Shown: piece after piece, positions 42,893-51,428 of the stretch
Layout: every line of letters starts with the position of its first letter
Numbering within the stretch: the first letter of the stretch is position 1
Source of the DNA: Microbacterium sp. SLBN-154
GTDB lineage: Bacteria; Actinomycetota; Actinomycetes; Actinomycetales; Microbacteriaceae
Direction: 5' to 3'
Assembly (NCBI RefSeq): GCF_006715565.1
Contig: NZ_VFNL01000001.1
Coordinates: forward strand, 3,224,001 to 3,288,000
Length of the DNA stretch: 64,000 bases
Program-made: the position numbers and the translations under genes
Notes under the pieces: model-generated
What the model was told of the DNA's origin: nothing
Seen by the model: only the letters and a program-made list of their open reading frames with translations
Databases searched by the model: none

Positions 42893-44265
42893 GACGCACT
42901 CCGGTATTCACGAGGGCCGGATGATCCGGCGGGGACGGACGAGGAGACCGGCAGGGGCGGTCGCCCCCAGCCGAGGGCGAAGACGTACGCACGATCGGCG
43001 AGCGCTCCCCGCGTGCGCGCGAGGAGGGCGACCGCGACGCCTGCGGCGAAGGTCACGACGGCCAGCGTGGCCGGCATCGCCGCAGCAGCGGGAGGGAGAC
43101 CCAGGAGGTCGCCGAGATCGGCGACCGCGAAGACGTAGATCACGACGGCGCCGCCGACGAGAGCCATGCCGGCCAGCCGCGCCCCGGCGGGAAGCGCACC
43201 CTCCGCCAGCTGCGCGGCGGCGACGGCGGCGGTGGTGACGACGAACAGCAGCAGCACCGCGGACGGGCTCGTCCACGCCGCCGTGCCGACCACCGCGGCG
43301 GCAGCGACGGCGATCACCACGAGGGCGGCGAGGAGCGGCATCCGGCGATCATGGTCTCTGCGGGGAGCGGCGCGCCCGGCCACCGCCCGCTCCACGGCAG
43401 ACCCCGCGCCGAGGAAGAGACTCGCCTTGAACAGCGCGTGGCCGACCACGTGAACCAGGGCGACGGCGAAGGCTCCCAGGCTGCAGGCGAGGAGCATGAA
43501 GCCCATCTGCGCCGCCGTGGACTGGACGAGCCTGCCTTTCACGTCGCTTCGGGTGAGCATCGCCGCTCCGGCGATGACGACGGTGAGGGCTCCGGCAACA
43601 CCGACGACGAGGGGCCCGGCGAGGGACGGGACAGCGTCGGTGCGAAGCAGCAGCAGGGCCCCGGCGTTGACGAATCCGGCGTGGAGGAGAGCGGAGACCG
43701 GTGTCGTGCTCGCGACCGTCGCAGGGAGCCAGCCGTGGAAGGGCACCGACGCGGCGCGAGCGACCGCGGCGATCGCGATCAACGCGCCCACGGCGACAGC
43801 GGTGGTCGCATCGAGGTCGGCGAGGCGGGCGAACCGCGTGGTGCCCAGCGTCGCCACGGTGAGCACGACGGCGCCCAAGAGGGCGACATCGCCGATGACG
43901 AAGGCGACGCCGGCTCGGCGGACCGCCACCCTCGTCTGAGGTGCACCTCCCGTGGCCAGGAGAAGCGCCATGACGAGGCTCGCCACGCTCCACCCTGCGG
44001 CGAGGACGACGAGGGTCGACGCGGTGACGGTGACCACGCTCGCCCCGGCGAACACCGTCGACAGGATGAGGAAGCGGCGCGCGCGCGGGTCGCCGCGCAG
44101 GTGGCGCCTGCTGAAGGACTGGACCACTGCGGTGAGGCCGACGACCAGAACGGTGAGAGCGGCGCCGACGACGTCGCCATGGTCGACGGCGACGGTGAGC
44201 CCGGCGATGAGGGTGACCATCAGCACCAGAGTCGGCGCGAGGGAGCGAAGGTGCGGCCAAGTCAT
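42889..44265 (-). CDS. dabB: DabB, NuoL-like proton-conducting subunit
   Basis: A 458-residue membrane protein with about 12 helices, related to the antiporter-like NuoL/MrpA subunits. Key parts are ARAASVPFHGWLPATVASTT followed by PVSALLHAGFVNAGALLLLR, KGRLVQSTAAQMGFMLLACS and VGHALFKASLFLGAGSAVER, including the conserved Lys and His residues of the proton channel. With DabA it forms the DAB bicarbonate accumulation system. The ATG at 44263-44265 is 7 nt after the -10 box, so the mRNA may be leaderless; a GTG upstream lies inside that box. Confidence 0.93.
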   Translation of the reverse strand: MTWPHLRSLAPTLVLMVTLIAGLTVAVDHGDVVGAALTVLVVGLTAVVQSFSRRHLRGDPRARRFLILSTVFAGASVVTVTASTLVVLAAGWSVASLVMALLLATGGAPQTRVAVRRAGVAFVIGDVALLGAVVLTVATLGTTRFARLADLDATTAVAVGALIAIAAVARAASVPFHGWLPATVASTTPVSALLHAGFVNAGALLLLRTDAVPSLAGPLVVGVAGALTVVIAGAAMLTRSDVKGRLVQSTAAQMGFMLLACSLGAFAVALVHVVGHALFKASLFLGAGSAVERAVAGRAAPRRDHDRRMPLLAALVVIAVAAAAVVGTAAWTSPSAVLLLFVVTTAAVAAAQLAEGALPAGARLAGMALVGGAVVIYVFAVADLGDLLGLPPAAAAMPATLAVVTFAAGVAVALLARTRGALADRAYVFALGWGRPPLPVSSSVPAGSSGPREYRSAS

Positions 44266-44272
44266 GCGTTGC

Positions 44273-44302
44273 ACAATACCTGTTTTAAATTACCTGTGTC
44301 AA
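44273..44302 (-). promoter_or_regulatory. dabB promoter with overlapping direct repeats
   Basis: On the minus strand TTGACA (44297-44302) and TATTGT (44273-44278) are separated by 18 bp, a good sigma-A-type promoter. On the plus strand TACCTGT occurs at 44277-44283 and 44291-44297, overlapping both boxes. These repeats probably bind the divergent winged-helix regulator. Confidence 0.75.
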
Positions 44303-44355
44303 AGCACGCGTTTTATACCGCCGTCATCAAGTGAGCCTGCCGGTAGAATCGGGTC

Positions 44356-44652
44356 ATGAGCGGATGGACCTTCATGACCAATCACGCTCACGTGCTCATC
44401 TACGTCGCCCGCGATCCGGGCGCGCGCGTGCGCGACATCGCCGACGCCGTCGGAATCACCGAGCGCACGGCGCAGGGGATCCTGAGCGATCTCGTCGATG
44501 CCGGCTACCTGCGCCGAGAGAAGTCGGGGCGGCGCAATCGCTACGAGTGCGTCGAAGACCTGCCGCTGCGGCATCCGATCGAAAGCGACCATCTGATCGG
44601 CGAGCTGCTGGCGACTCTCACCAAACCCGGACCGCGGGCGTCAGCCGACTGA
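44356..44652 (+). CDS. Winged-helix regulator divergent from dab operon
   Basis: A 98-residue regulator of the MarR/ArsR-like winged-helix type: HVLIYVARDPGARVRDIADA, VGITERTAQGILSDLVDAGY, LRREKSGRRNRYECV. It has no metal-binding cysteines in ArsR positions. The ATG is 6 nt after TAGAAT, so it is probably leaderless. It is divergent from dabB, whose promoter carries direct repeats, and is the natural candidate regulator of the carbon pump. This differs from the LysR-type regulators of autotrophs. Confidence 0.85.
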   Translation: MSGWTFMTNHAHVLIYVARDPGARVRDIADAVGITERTAQGILSDLVDAGYLRREKSGRRNRYECVEDLPLRHPIESDHLIGELLATLTKPGPRASAD

Positions 44653-44672
44653 CTGTCGCCCGCGCATCCGGC

Positions 44673-46082
44673 TCAGCGCAGCGAGTCGAGGATCTCGCCG
44701 AGCAGTTCGTCGGTGGTGAGCGGCGAGATGAGGGCGATCCGCAGCACGGGCTTGCCGCGGTGCGAGCTCGGCACGACGAACGCCCGCTGCTCGTCGAGGA
44801 GGCGGTCTGACCATGCTTCGTACTCGGCGAGCGACCAGCCCTCGCGGCGGAACACGACCACCGACAGATCGGGCTCGCGCACGAGCGACAGCTCCGGCCG
44901 TCGGCGGATGTCGTCGGCGAGGCGCTTCGCGCGCGAGACCGCATCGGCGATCGTCACCCGGTACTGCTCGGTGCCGTGGACGGCGAGCGAGAACCACAGG
45001 GGCAGACCGCGCGCCCGGCGGGTCAGCTGAATGGCGAGGTCGGAGGGATTCCAGTCGAGCGAGTCGGTCAGGGTGTCGAGGTACTCGGCCTTCTGCGTGT
45101 GCGCCTGGATCGCCGGCACCGGGTCGCGGTAGATGAGGGCGCAGGCGTCGAAGGGGGCGAACAACCACTTGTGCGGGTCGACGATGACCGAATCGGCCTG
45201 CTCCACCCCGGCGAACAGCGGTCGCGACTCGGGCGAGAGCATCGCCGCGAGTCCGTAGGCGCCGTCGACGTGGAACCACACCCCGGCCTCGCGGGCCGCG
45301 TCGGCGACCGACGCGATGTCGTCGACGATCCCGAAGTTGGTGGTGCCGGCCGTCGCGACCACGGCGAAGACGCGGTCGCCGTGCGCGTCGAGCACCGCGC
45401 GTACCGCATCGCCGCGCAGCTTGCCGTCCTCTCCCACCTCGGCCGCGAGCACATCGACGTCCATGACCGCGGCCGCCGACGCGATCGACGAGTGCGCCTC
45501 AGCGCTGCACACGACCGCCCAGCGGCCAGGCGCGGGGCGCTCGGCGTCGGCGACCCGGCGGCGCGCGTGGTCGCGGGCGGTGACGAGCGCCGAGAGATTG
45601 CCGATCGTTCCACCCTGGACGAAGACCCCGCCGGCGGAGGCGGGAAGACCGAACTCGCCGGCGAGCCAGCGCAGCACCTCGTTCTCGGCGAAGACGGCCC
45701 CCGAACCCTCCATCCACGATCCTGCGTAGATCGCGGATGCCGAGACGACGACGTCGAATGCCAGGGCGGCCTTCGACGGGGCGGACGGGATGAAGGAGAG
45801 GTAGCCGGGGTGATCGGTGGACAGGCACGCCGGAGCGAGGACGTGCTCGAAGAGCGCGAGCGCGCGCTCGGATCCCATGCCGTCCGGGCGGATCGAATCA
45901 CCGGCGAGCCGGCGGAGATCGGCCAGGCGCATCGCGCGATCGAGCGGCACATCAGGGTAGAGCGACCGGCGGCGGGCGTATTCGAGCACCTGGTCGACCA
46001 CGGCGGTGGTCTGCGGAGTGATGGCGTGCATCCGCGCGGCGTCGCCCGTACGGGAGGCGGAGAGTTCGGGCGCTCGCGTCAT
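44673..46082 (-). CDS. Pyridoxal phosphate-dependent decarboxylase
   Basis: A 469-residue group II decarboxylase. The PLP lysine is in SVIVDPHKWLFAPFDACALI; HVDGAYGLAAML carries the cofactor Asp, and SAEAHSSIASAA the ring-stacking His. HPGYLSFIPSAPSKAALAFD and GGVFVQGGTIGNLSALVTAR are also typical. The substrate may be an aromatic amino acid, glutamate or diaminobutyrate; sequence does not decide. It is divergent from the secreted cyanophycinase gene and may share its operators. Release of arginine and aspartate from cyanophycin suggests a link to amino-acid breakdown. Confidence 0.88.
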   Translation of the reverse strand: MTRAPELSASRTGDAARMHAITPQTTAVVDQVLEYARRRSLYPDVPLDRAMRLADLRRLAGDSIRPDGMGSERALALFEHVLAPACLSTDHPGYLSFIPSAPSKAALAFDVVVSASAIYAGSWMEGSGAVFAENEVLRWLAGEFGLPASAGGVFVQGGTIGNLSALVTARDHARRRVADAERPAPGRWAVVCSAEAHSSIASAAAVMDVDVLAAEVGEDGKLRGDAVRAVLDAHGDRVFAVVATAGTTNFGIVDDIASVADAAREAGVWFHVDGAYGLAAMLSPESRPLFAGVEQADSVIVDPHKWLFAPFDACALIYRDPVPAIQAHTQKAEYLDTLTDSLDWNPSDLAIQLTRRARGLPLWFSLAVHGTEQYRVTIADAVSRAKRLADDIRRRPELSLVREPDLSVVVFRREGWSLAEYEAWSDRLLDEQRAFVVPSSHRGKPVLRIALISPLTTDELLGEILDSLR

Positions 46083-46104
46083 CGGGAGACCTCTTCCATG
46101 GGAC

Positions 46105-46120
46105 TGTAATGTGCGTTAGT
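46105..46120. promoter_or_regulatory. Degenerate operator copy A (cyanophycinase/decarboxylase gap)
   Basis: TGTAATGTGCGTTAGT matches the perfect dyad TGTAACATACGTTACA (52453-52468) at 11 of 16 positions. It lies in the 102-bp gap between the divergent decarboxylase and cyanophycinase genes. The site is a weaker match, so binding is only suggested. Confidence 0.4.
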
Positions 46121-46138
46121 TTCTGTCACGAAGATACC

Positions 46139-46154
46139 TGTCTCGTATCGTACA
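46139..46154. promoter_or_regulatory. Degenerate operator copy B (cyanophycinase/decarboxylase gap)
   Basis: TGTCTCGTATCGTACA; read on the other strand it matches TGTAACATACGTTACA at 12 of 16 positions. It is 34 bp from copy A and 30 bp before the cyanophycinase start. Confidence 0.4.
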
Positions 46155-46184
46155 TTTCACCCTCATCGTTTCGAAGGAGAAACC

Positions 46185-47492
46185 GTGACCTCACCGGCTC
46201 GAACGCTCGGCGTTCTCGCTCTATCCTGCGCCATGATCGTCGGCGTCGCCGCTCCCGCGACCGCCGCTCCGCCGGCTCGATCGAAGCCCCTCGATCCACA
46301 CGCCGTCCTCATCGGGGGCAACCTTAAGGAGAACGCCGAGATCCTGCAGACGATCGTCGATCTCGCCGACCCCGATGGCGCGGGGCCCGCACGGGCGCGG
46401 ATCGCGATCGTCACGGCGGCGGCGTCGCCGGCTCGAACCGCCGCGGAGGCTGTAGACGCGAGCCTGAACAACGCAGCCGCGAACGGTCTCTACTACGCCG
46501 ACCTGTTCGCGCGATTCGGCGCCGACACCTACGCGGTGCCCATCGACACCCGCGTCGACTACGACGGTGACGCCTACTCGCCCGCGCGCGCGTCCGACCC
46601 CGAGGTGAGTGCTCAGATCGCCGCATCGACGGGTGTGTTCTTCGGCGGCGGCGACCAGATGAGGTACGTCCGCACCCTCTTCGCGTGCGAGGACGCCGAC
46701 CTCGAAGCCTTCACCTCGTGCACCGATACCCCCGCGATGGCGGCCATCCGCCAGGTTGCCGACCGCGGGGTGGTCGCCGGCGTGAGCGCGGGCCTGACGA
46801 TCCAGCAGGGCGCCGACATGATCACCGGCGGAGAGTCGTACCAGGCGTGGCGCGACGGCGCGACAGCCGGCTACCTCGACGACGCCGGCGCCCTGGGGTA
46901 CGTGCCCTTCGGCGGGTTCGGGTTCGTCGACGAGGTCCTCCTCGACAGCCACTTCACGACGTGGGGCAGACAGGGACGGGCGGTGGCGCTCGCGCTGGAG
47001 ACGGGTCGGCCGTACGTCCTCGGGGTCGACGAGACCACCGCGGTCGTGCTCGATCGCGACGACCAGGAAGGTCGTGTCATCGGTGAGCACGGTGCATCGA
47101 TCCTCGATGTGACCCGCGCGAGGGTGTCGGGCGCGGGGGTCGAGAACGTCCGCTGGAGTTACGCGAGCGCCGGAGACGAGATCGACCTGCGCGGCGAGGC
47201 CGAGGTCGAAGACGCGCGCGGCGCGAAGAAGCTGAAGCCCCGTGCCGCCGACGCGGCCGTGCGGACGGATGTCTGGGACTCGATCGACGGCGCCGGCGGC
47301 GTGTACTCCCTCCGCGATCTGGCGCGAGAGGTCGCCGCGTCGCGGACCGGCGTCGGCACGGGTGTGAGCTTCGAGGGCGAGCCGCGGTTCGAGACGGTGC
47401 TGACGCGCGACCGGAAGACCGACGTCTGGACGACTCCCGCGGGTGCCGTGTCGTTCTCCGACCTCCGGATGGACATCCGCGTCGCCGACTGA
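46185..47492 (+). CDS. Secreted cyanophycinase (peptidase S51)
   Basis: A 435-residue protein with a signal peptide (TSPARTLGVLALSCAMIVGV, then AAPATAAPP, cleavage after about residue 28). The S51 fold is seen in DPHAVLIGGNLKENAEILQT, GVFFGGGDQMRYVRTLFACE and the nucleophile Ser in VVAGVSAGLTIQQGADMITG. Cyanophycinases release beta-Asp-Arg dipeptides from cyanophycin. It is longer than the cytoplasmic enzymes (about 270-290 residues), with an extra C-terminal region of about 130 residues. The GTG start has AAGGAGA upstream. The secreted form indicates use of external polymer. Confidence 0.9.
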   Translation: MTSPARTLGVLALSCAMIVGVAAPATAAPPARSKPLDPHAVLIGGNLKENAEILQTIVDLADPDGAGPARARIAIVTAAASPARTAAEAVDASLNNAAANGLYYADLFARFGADTYAVPIDTRVDYDGDAYSPARASDPEVSAQIAASTGVFFGGGDQMRYVRTLFACEDADLEAFTSCTDTPAMAAIRQVADRGVVAGVSAGLTIQQGADMITGGESYQAWRDGATAGYLDDAGALGYVPFGGFGFVDEVLLDSHFTTWGRQGRAVALALETGRPYVLGVDETTAVVLDRDDQEGRVIGEHGASILDVTRARVSGAGVENVRWSYASAGDEIDLRGEAEVEDARGAKKLKPRAADAAVRTDVWDSIDGAGGVYSLRDLAREVAASRTGVGTGVSFEGEPRFETVLTRDRKTDVWTTPAGAVSFSDLRMDIRVAD

Positions 47493-47507
47493 CCGACACT
47501 CCCCGTC

Positions 47508-47541
47508 CCTGGGGCGCTCCGAGGTTGCGGGGCGCCCCAGG
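47508..47541. terminator. Bidirectional terminator
   Basis: CCTGGGGCGC pairs with GCGCCCCAGG, extended by CCG/CGG after one mismatch, with a 6-nt loop. It lies between the convergent cyanophycinase and RpiR-type regulator genes. Confidence 0.75.
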
Positions 47542-47543
47542 AC

Positions 47544-48401
47544 TCAGTAGAGACCGAGATCCGCGGCGGCGCGGTCGGCGCGCGCCATCCGGTCCACGGC
47601 TGCATCCCCCAGCCGTTCGAAGCATCCGGCGACCACCGTCTCGATCAGCGCGAGCGCCGGGGTCAGGGCGTCGAAAGGCGACGGCGCCGCCGTTTCGCTC
47701 GCGAGCACCACCTCGGCCTCCGACGCGATCGGCGACAGGAACGTGTCGGTGAAGAGCACCAGCGCGGCGTGACGCTCGCGCGCGAGCCGCGCGAGCCGCA
47801 GCGTCGGCTCCTCATAGCGCCGGTAGTCGAACAGCACCACCACGTCGCGCCGCCCGAGATCTTCGACCATCGCCGCGCGTGCCGACGGCTGGTCGGCGAG
47901 CATCCGCACCCGAGGGCGGAGCTGCTCCAGGTGCAGCGACAGAACGCGACCGAGCAGATTGCTGTAACGGCCGCCGGCGATCACCACCGAGCCGGATGCC
48001 TGGGAGATCAGTTCCACGCATCGCTCGAGGTCATGCGTGCTCACCTCGGCGAAGGTGCGCTGAACGGTTCCCGCCGTGATCGCCGCAGCCCGGTCGCGGA
48101 GGGTCTGGGGTTCGCCGTCGATCGGCGGGCGGGATGCCAGGATGCGCAGAGGCGACGCCGACCGTTCGTCGAGGTCGTGGCGAAGCGCCTCCTGGAAGTC
48201 GGGGAACCCGCGGTAGCCCAGTCGGTGGACGAAACGCAAGACGGTGGGGCCGCTCACTCCCGCACGTTCGGCGAGACGGGCGACGGTCTCGAATCCTGCC
48301 GACGGGTAGGCCGAGAGCAGCACGCGCGCGACTTTCCGCTCGGCGGGCGAGCAGTCCGCCATTCCGCGACGAATCGACTCCGCGACGCCGGCATCGGTCA
48401 T
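47544..48401 (-). CDS. MurR/RpiR family transcriptional regulator
   Basis: A 285-residue regulator. The N-terminal HTH_6 domain reads VARLAERAGVSGPTVLRFVH followed by RLGYRGFPDFQEALRHDL; the C-terminal SIS domain reads SGSVVIAGGRYSNLLGRVLS and DVVVLFDYRRYEEPTLRLAR. SIS domains usually bind phosphosugars, but members next to amino-acid and peptide transporters are common. It lies just upstream of the M20 peptidase and ABC transporter genes on the far side and next to the cyanophycinase gene, so it probably controls this locus. Confidence 0.9.
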   Translation of the reverse strand: MTDAGVAESIRRGMADCSPAERKVARVLLSAYPSAGFETVARLAERAGVSGPTVLRFVHRLGYRGFPDFQEALRHDLDERSASPLRILASRPPIDGEPQTLRDRAAAITAGTVQRTFAEVSTHDLERCVELISQASGSVVIAGGRYSNLLGRVLSLHLEQLRPRVRMLADQPSARAAMVEDLGRRDVVVLFDYRRYEEPTLRLARLARERHAALVLFTDTFLSPIASEAEVVLASETAAPSPFDALTPALALIETVVAGCFERLGDAAVDRMARADRAAADLGLY

Positions 48402-48434
48402 CTGGGCTCACCTCCGACCTCGACAGTACTGCGC

Positions 48435-49625
48435 TCACCCCTCGGCGATGCGGACGACGAGGCCGGCCAGCAGCGCAACGCGCTCGGGAACCGAGGCGAG
48501 GTCGAGCCACTCGTCGGGCGAATGGTCGTCGCCTCCGATAGGACCGAGTCCGTCGAGCACCGGGACACCCCGTGCCGCGACGAAGTTGGCATCCGAGACG
48601 CCACCGGTCGAGGCACCGTCGAGGTCGAAGCCGAGCTCCCGGGCGACCTCGCGCGCAGCGGTGAAGAGCGAGGCGGTGTCGGAGGCCTCGAGCGGCGGGC
48701 AGAACGCTTCGCGGCGGAAGGCCACGTCGACGCCGGCGACCGTCGCTGCGGCGGCCCGCCTCTCGAGAACACGAAGCGTCTGCTCGAGGGCCTCCGCGCC
48801 GAACGCCCGGACCTCGCCGCTCATGTGGGCAGTGGCGGGGACGATGTTCGGTCGCTCGCCGGCGGCGACCACGCCGATGTTCACCGTCACATCGCCCTCG
48901 CGTGCGAGCGCGTGCGCGTCCAGCACGAGTCGCGCCGCCTCCAGGGCGGCATCGGCACCGCGCTCCGGCTCCACCCCGGCGTGCGCCGCCCGCCCCGACA
49001 CATCGAACCGCACGTCGGCGACTCCCTTTCGGGCGATGACCACGTCGCCGTTCTCGCGGGCGCACTCCAGGCACAGGGCCGCGTCGACGCCTGTCGCGAC
49101 GGCGCGGAGAAGCGCAGCCGACGCGGGGGAACCGATCTCCTCGTCGGGTGTCAGAGCGAGGATGAGTTCGCCGTAGCCGTCGTAGCCCGCGCGGACGAGT
49201 ACCTCGGCGGCGTGGATTCCCGCCAGGAGCCCTCCTTTGTCGTCGCTGACGCCGGGGCCGTAGGCGCGCCCTTCCGACTCCCGATACGGACGAAGAGCAG
49301 CGGTCCCGTCGGCGAAGACGGTGTCCATGTGGGCGAAGAGCAGGATGCGGCGGGTTCCGGTCCCCCGCCGGCGGGCCACCACGACACGACCGAAGCGCCG
49401 ACCGTCGACCACCCCGGTCTCGTGCGATTCGACCGAGAAACCGAGCGCCGTGAGCCGCGCGGCACACCAGGCGCCCACCGCATCGACCCCGTCGGCGGAG
49501 TACGACCCCGAGTCGATCGCCACGAGATCGGCGAGCTCCCTCCGATACACCGGAAGGAGCTCGTCCGCGTGGGCGCGCAGGACTTCGGCGGACGCCGCCG
49601 GTGCGGCATCCGTCTGGCGGAGCAC
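48435..49625 (-). CDS. M20 family metallopeptidase (carboxypeptidase G2-like)
   Basis: A 396-residue zinc peptidase without a signal peptide. Metal ligands are in [13 protein letters not shown] (H-x-D), [33 protein letters not shown] (the catalytic Glu-Glu), [11 protein letters not shown] and the C-terminal [12 protein letters not shown]. The lid domain spans roughly residues 185-300. It would cut a peptide or N-acyl amino acid inside the cell, for instance a dipeptide brought in by the linked ABC transporter. Its GTG start directly follows the restored stop of the ATPase gene. Confidence 0.92.
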   Translation of the reverse strand: MLRQTDAAPAASAEVLRAHADELLPVYRRELADLVAIDSGSYSADGVDAVGAWCAARLTALGFSVESHETGVVDGRRFGRVVVARRRGTGTRRILLFAHMDTVFADGTAALRPYRESEGRAYGPGVSDDKGGLLAGIHAAEVLVRAGYDGYGELILALTPDEEIGSPASAALLRAVATGVDAALCLECARENGDVVIARKGVADVRFDVSGRAAHAGVEPERGADAALEAARLVLDAHALAREGDVTVNIGVVAAGERPNIVPATAHMSGEVRAFGAEALEQTLRVLERRAAAATVAGVDVAFRREAFCPPLEASDTASLFTAAREVARELGFDLDGASTGGVSDANFVAARGVPVLDGLGPIGGDDHSPDEWLDLASVPERVALLAGLVVRIAEG

Positions 49626-50455
49626 CTACAGGACCTTCGCCAGGAACGCGCGGGTACGCGCCTCGCGGGGCTCGACGAGCACCTGCCCGGGCTCGCCCTG
49701 CTCGACCACGACACCGCCGTCATGAACACCGCCACGTCACCGACCTCGCGGGCGAATCCGATCTCGTGGGTGACGACGATCATGGTCATACCCGATGCAG
49801 CCAGGTCGCGCATCACGTCCAGCACATCGCCGACCAGTTCGGGGTCGAGCGCCGACGTCGGTTCGTCGAAGAGCATCACCTCCGGGTCCATCGCGAGGGC
49901 GCGCGCGATCGCGATCCGCTGCTGCTGCCCACCCGAGAGGGCACTGGGGTAGGCGCTGGCCTTGTCGGCCAGGCCGACCCGCTCGAGCAGCTGATGCGCG
50001 CGCTCCCTCGCCGCCGCGCGGGACTGCCCGCGCACCTGCGTCGGCGCCTCCACGATGTTCTCCAGCGCCGTCATGTGCGGGAAGAGGTTGAACCGCTGGA
50101 ACACCATTCCCACGCCGCGACGCTGGCGTGCGACATCCTTCTCCTTCAGTTCGTACAGCTTGCCGCCGCGCTCGGCGTACCCGACGGTCCGGCCGGCGAC
50201 GCGGATCAGACCGGCGTCGATCTTCTCCAGATGGTTGATGCAGCGAAGGAACGTCGACTTGCCCGACCCCGACGGACCGAGCAGGCACGCGACCTGCCCG
50301 CGCTCGACCTGGAGGGTGATGCCCTTGAGCACCTCGAGCGAGCCGAAGCGCTTGTGCACGTCGCGGGCGTCGATGATGGCCGTGTCGGAGGCTGCGGGGA
50401 ACGATGCCGGCGAGCCTGCGTGCTCACGCACGGTCGAGGTCACGGGAGTGGTCAT
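49626..50455 (-). pseudogene. Polar amino-acid ABC transporter ATPase, frameshifted near the 3' end
   Basis: The ATPase has all motifs intact: Walker [22 protein letters not shown]-loop [14 protein letters not shown], signature [16 protein letters not shown], Walker [15 protein letters not shown] and the H-loop [19 protein letters not shown]. Right after this last segment one G is missing at 49720-49721. Restoring it gives [20 protein letters not shown], then [11 protein letters not shown] and a stop at 49626, the normal family ending of a 276-residue protein. As it stands, the frame runs on into the M20 gene in the wrong frame to 49151, replacing the last 31 residues. Either a sequencing error or a real, possibly recent, mutation; activity may be retained. 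Confidence 0.85.
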
Positions 50456-51414
50456 TTCGAGCCGCCTTTCCAGGTGCGAAGGAGCCGGAGCGTGCTGCTC
50501 TCGCGCGCGCCGGCGACGCCGCGCCCGTACCGGCGTTCGAGCCACGCCTGCGGGACGGCGAGGATGCTCGTCAGCGCGAGGTACCAGATCGCGGCGACGA
50601 TGAGGAGGGGGATGATCTTGAAGTTCTGGGCGTACGCCGCCTGCAGGTTCGACATGAGGTCGCGTCCGGCGATCACCGATACCAGCGCCGTGGTCTTCAG
50701 CATCGTGATGACCTCGTTGCCCATCGGCGGAACGATCACCCGCATCGCCTGGGGGAGGACGATCCGGCGCATCGTGCGGCTCGGGGTCATCCCGAGGGAG
50801 TGCGCCGCCTCGGTCTGGCCGTGGTCGACGGATTGGATGCCCGCGCGGACGATCTCGGAGGCGTAGGCCATCTCGTTCAGGCCGAGAGCGAGGAGGGCGG
50901 CGACCGTCGCGGGGATCAGGTCGCTGGTGGAAACCGACCAGAACTCGACGCTGGTGAACGGGATGCCGATGACGATCTTGGGCAGAAAGGCTCCGATGAA
51001 GCCCCAGAAGATCAACTGCAGCAGCACCGGCGTGCCGCGGAAGACCCAGACGAACAGCCCCGCGACGACGCGGAGGACCGGGTTGGGCGACAGGCGCATG
51101 ATCGCGACCACGATCCCGCCCGACAGACCGATCACCATGGCCGCGACGGTGAGGAAGATCGTCGTCGCGAGGCCCTGGAGCGTCAGCGGGGCGAAGAGGT
51201 ACTCCCCCACCGTCGGCCAGTCGAGATTGGGGTTCTGCGCGAAGCCGAGGATGAGGGCGGCTGCGAGCAGCCCGACGACGGCGCCGGAGATCCAGCGCCC
51301 CGGGTGACGCAGGGGCACCGCCGTGATGGGTGCGGGCGCGGGCCGTGCCGGCTCCCCGGCGCGGGCGGGCGGCGGGGGCGTGGGCGTGTCGACCGGGACC
51401 GAGGACGTGACCAT
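50452..51414 (-). CDS. Polar amino-acid ABC transporter permease
   Basis: A 320-residue permease of the HisMQ type with a proline-rich cytoplasmic N-terminus ([20 protein letters not shown]). The EAA loop is [20 protein letters not shown] followed by [14 protein letters not shown], and the conserved membrane parts [20 protein letters not shown] and [13 protein letters not shown] are seen. A single permease implies a homodimer channel. Its start is 14 bp after the binding-protein stop, and its stop overlaps the ATPase start by 4 bp. Confidence 0.92.
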   Translation of the reverse strand: MVTSSVPVDTPTPPPPARAGEPARPAPAPITAVPLRHPGRWISGAVVGLLAAALILGFAQNPNLDWPTVGEYLFAPLTLQGLATTIFLTVAAMVIGLSGGIVVAIMRLSPNPVLRVVAGLFVWVFRGTPVLLQLIFWGFIGAFLPKIVIGIPFTSVEFWSVSTSDLIPATVAALLALGLNEMAYASEIVRAGIQSVDHGQTEAAHSLGMTPSRTMRRIVLPQAMRVIVPPMGNEVITMLKTTALVSVIAGRDLMSNLQAAYAQNFKIIPLLIVAAIWYLALTSILAVPQAWLERRYGRGVAGARESSTLRLLRTWKGGSK

Positions 51415-51428
51415 GGGTGCTCCCCCGC

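Noticed and set aside
49151..49625. An apparent fusion of the ABC ATPase with a 150-residue C-terminal extension
   Set aside because: The extension is the M20 peptidase gene read out of frame. One missing base explains it, and the restored frame ends in the usual family C-terminus.
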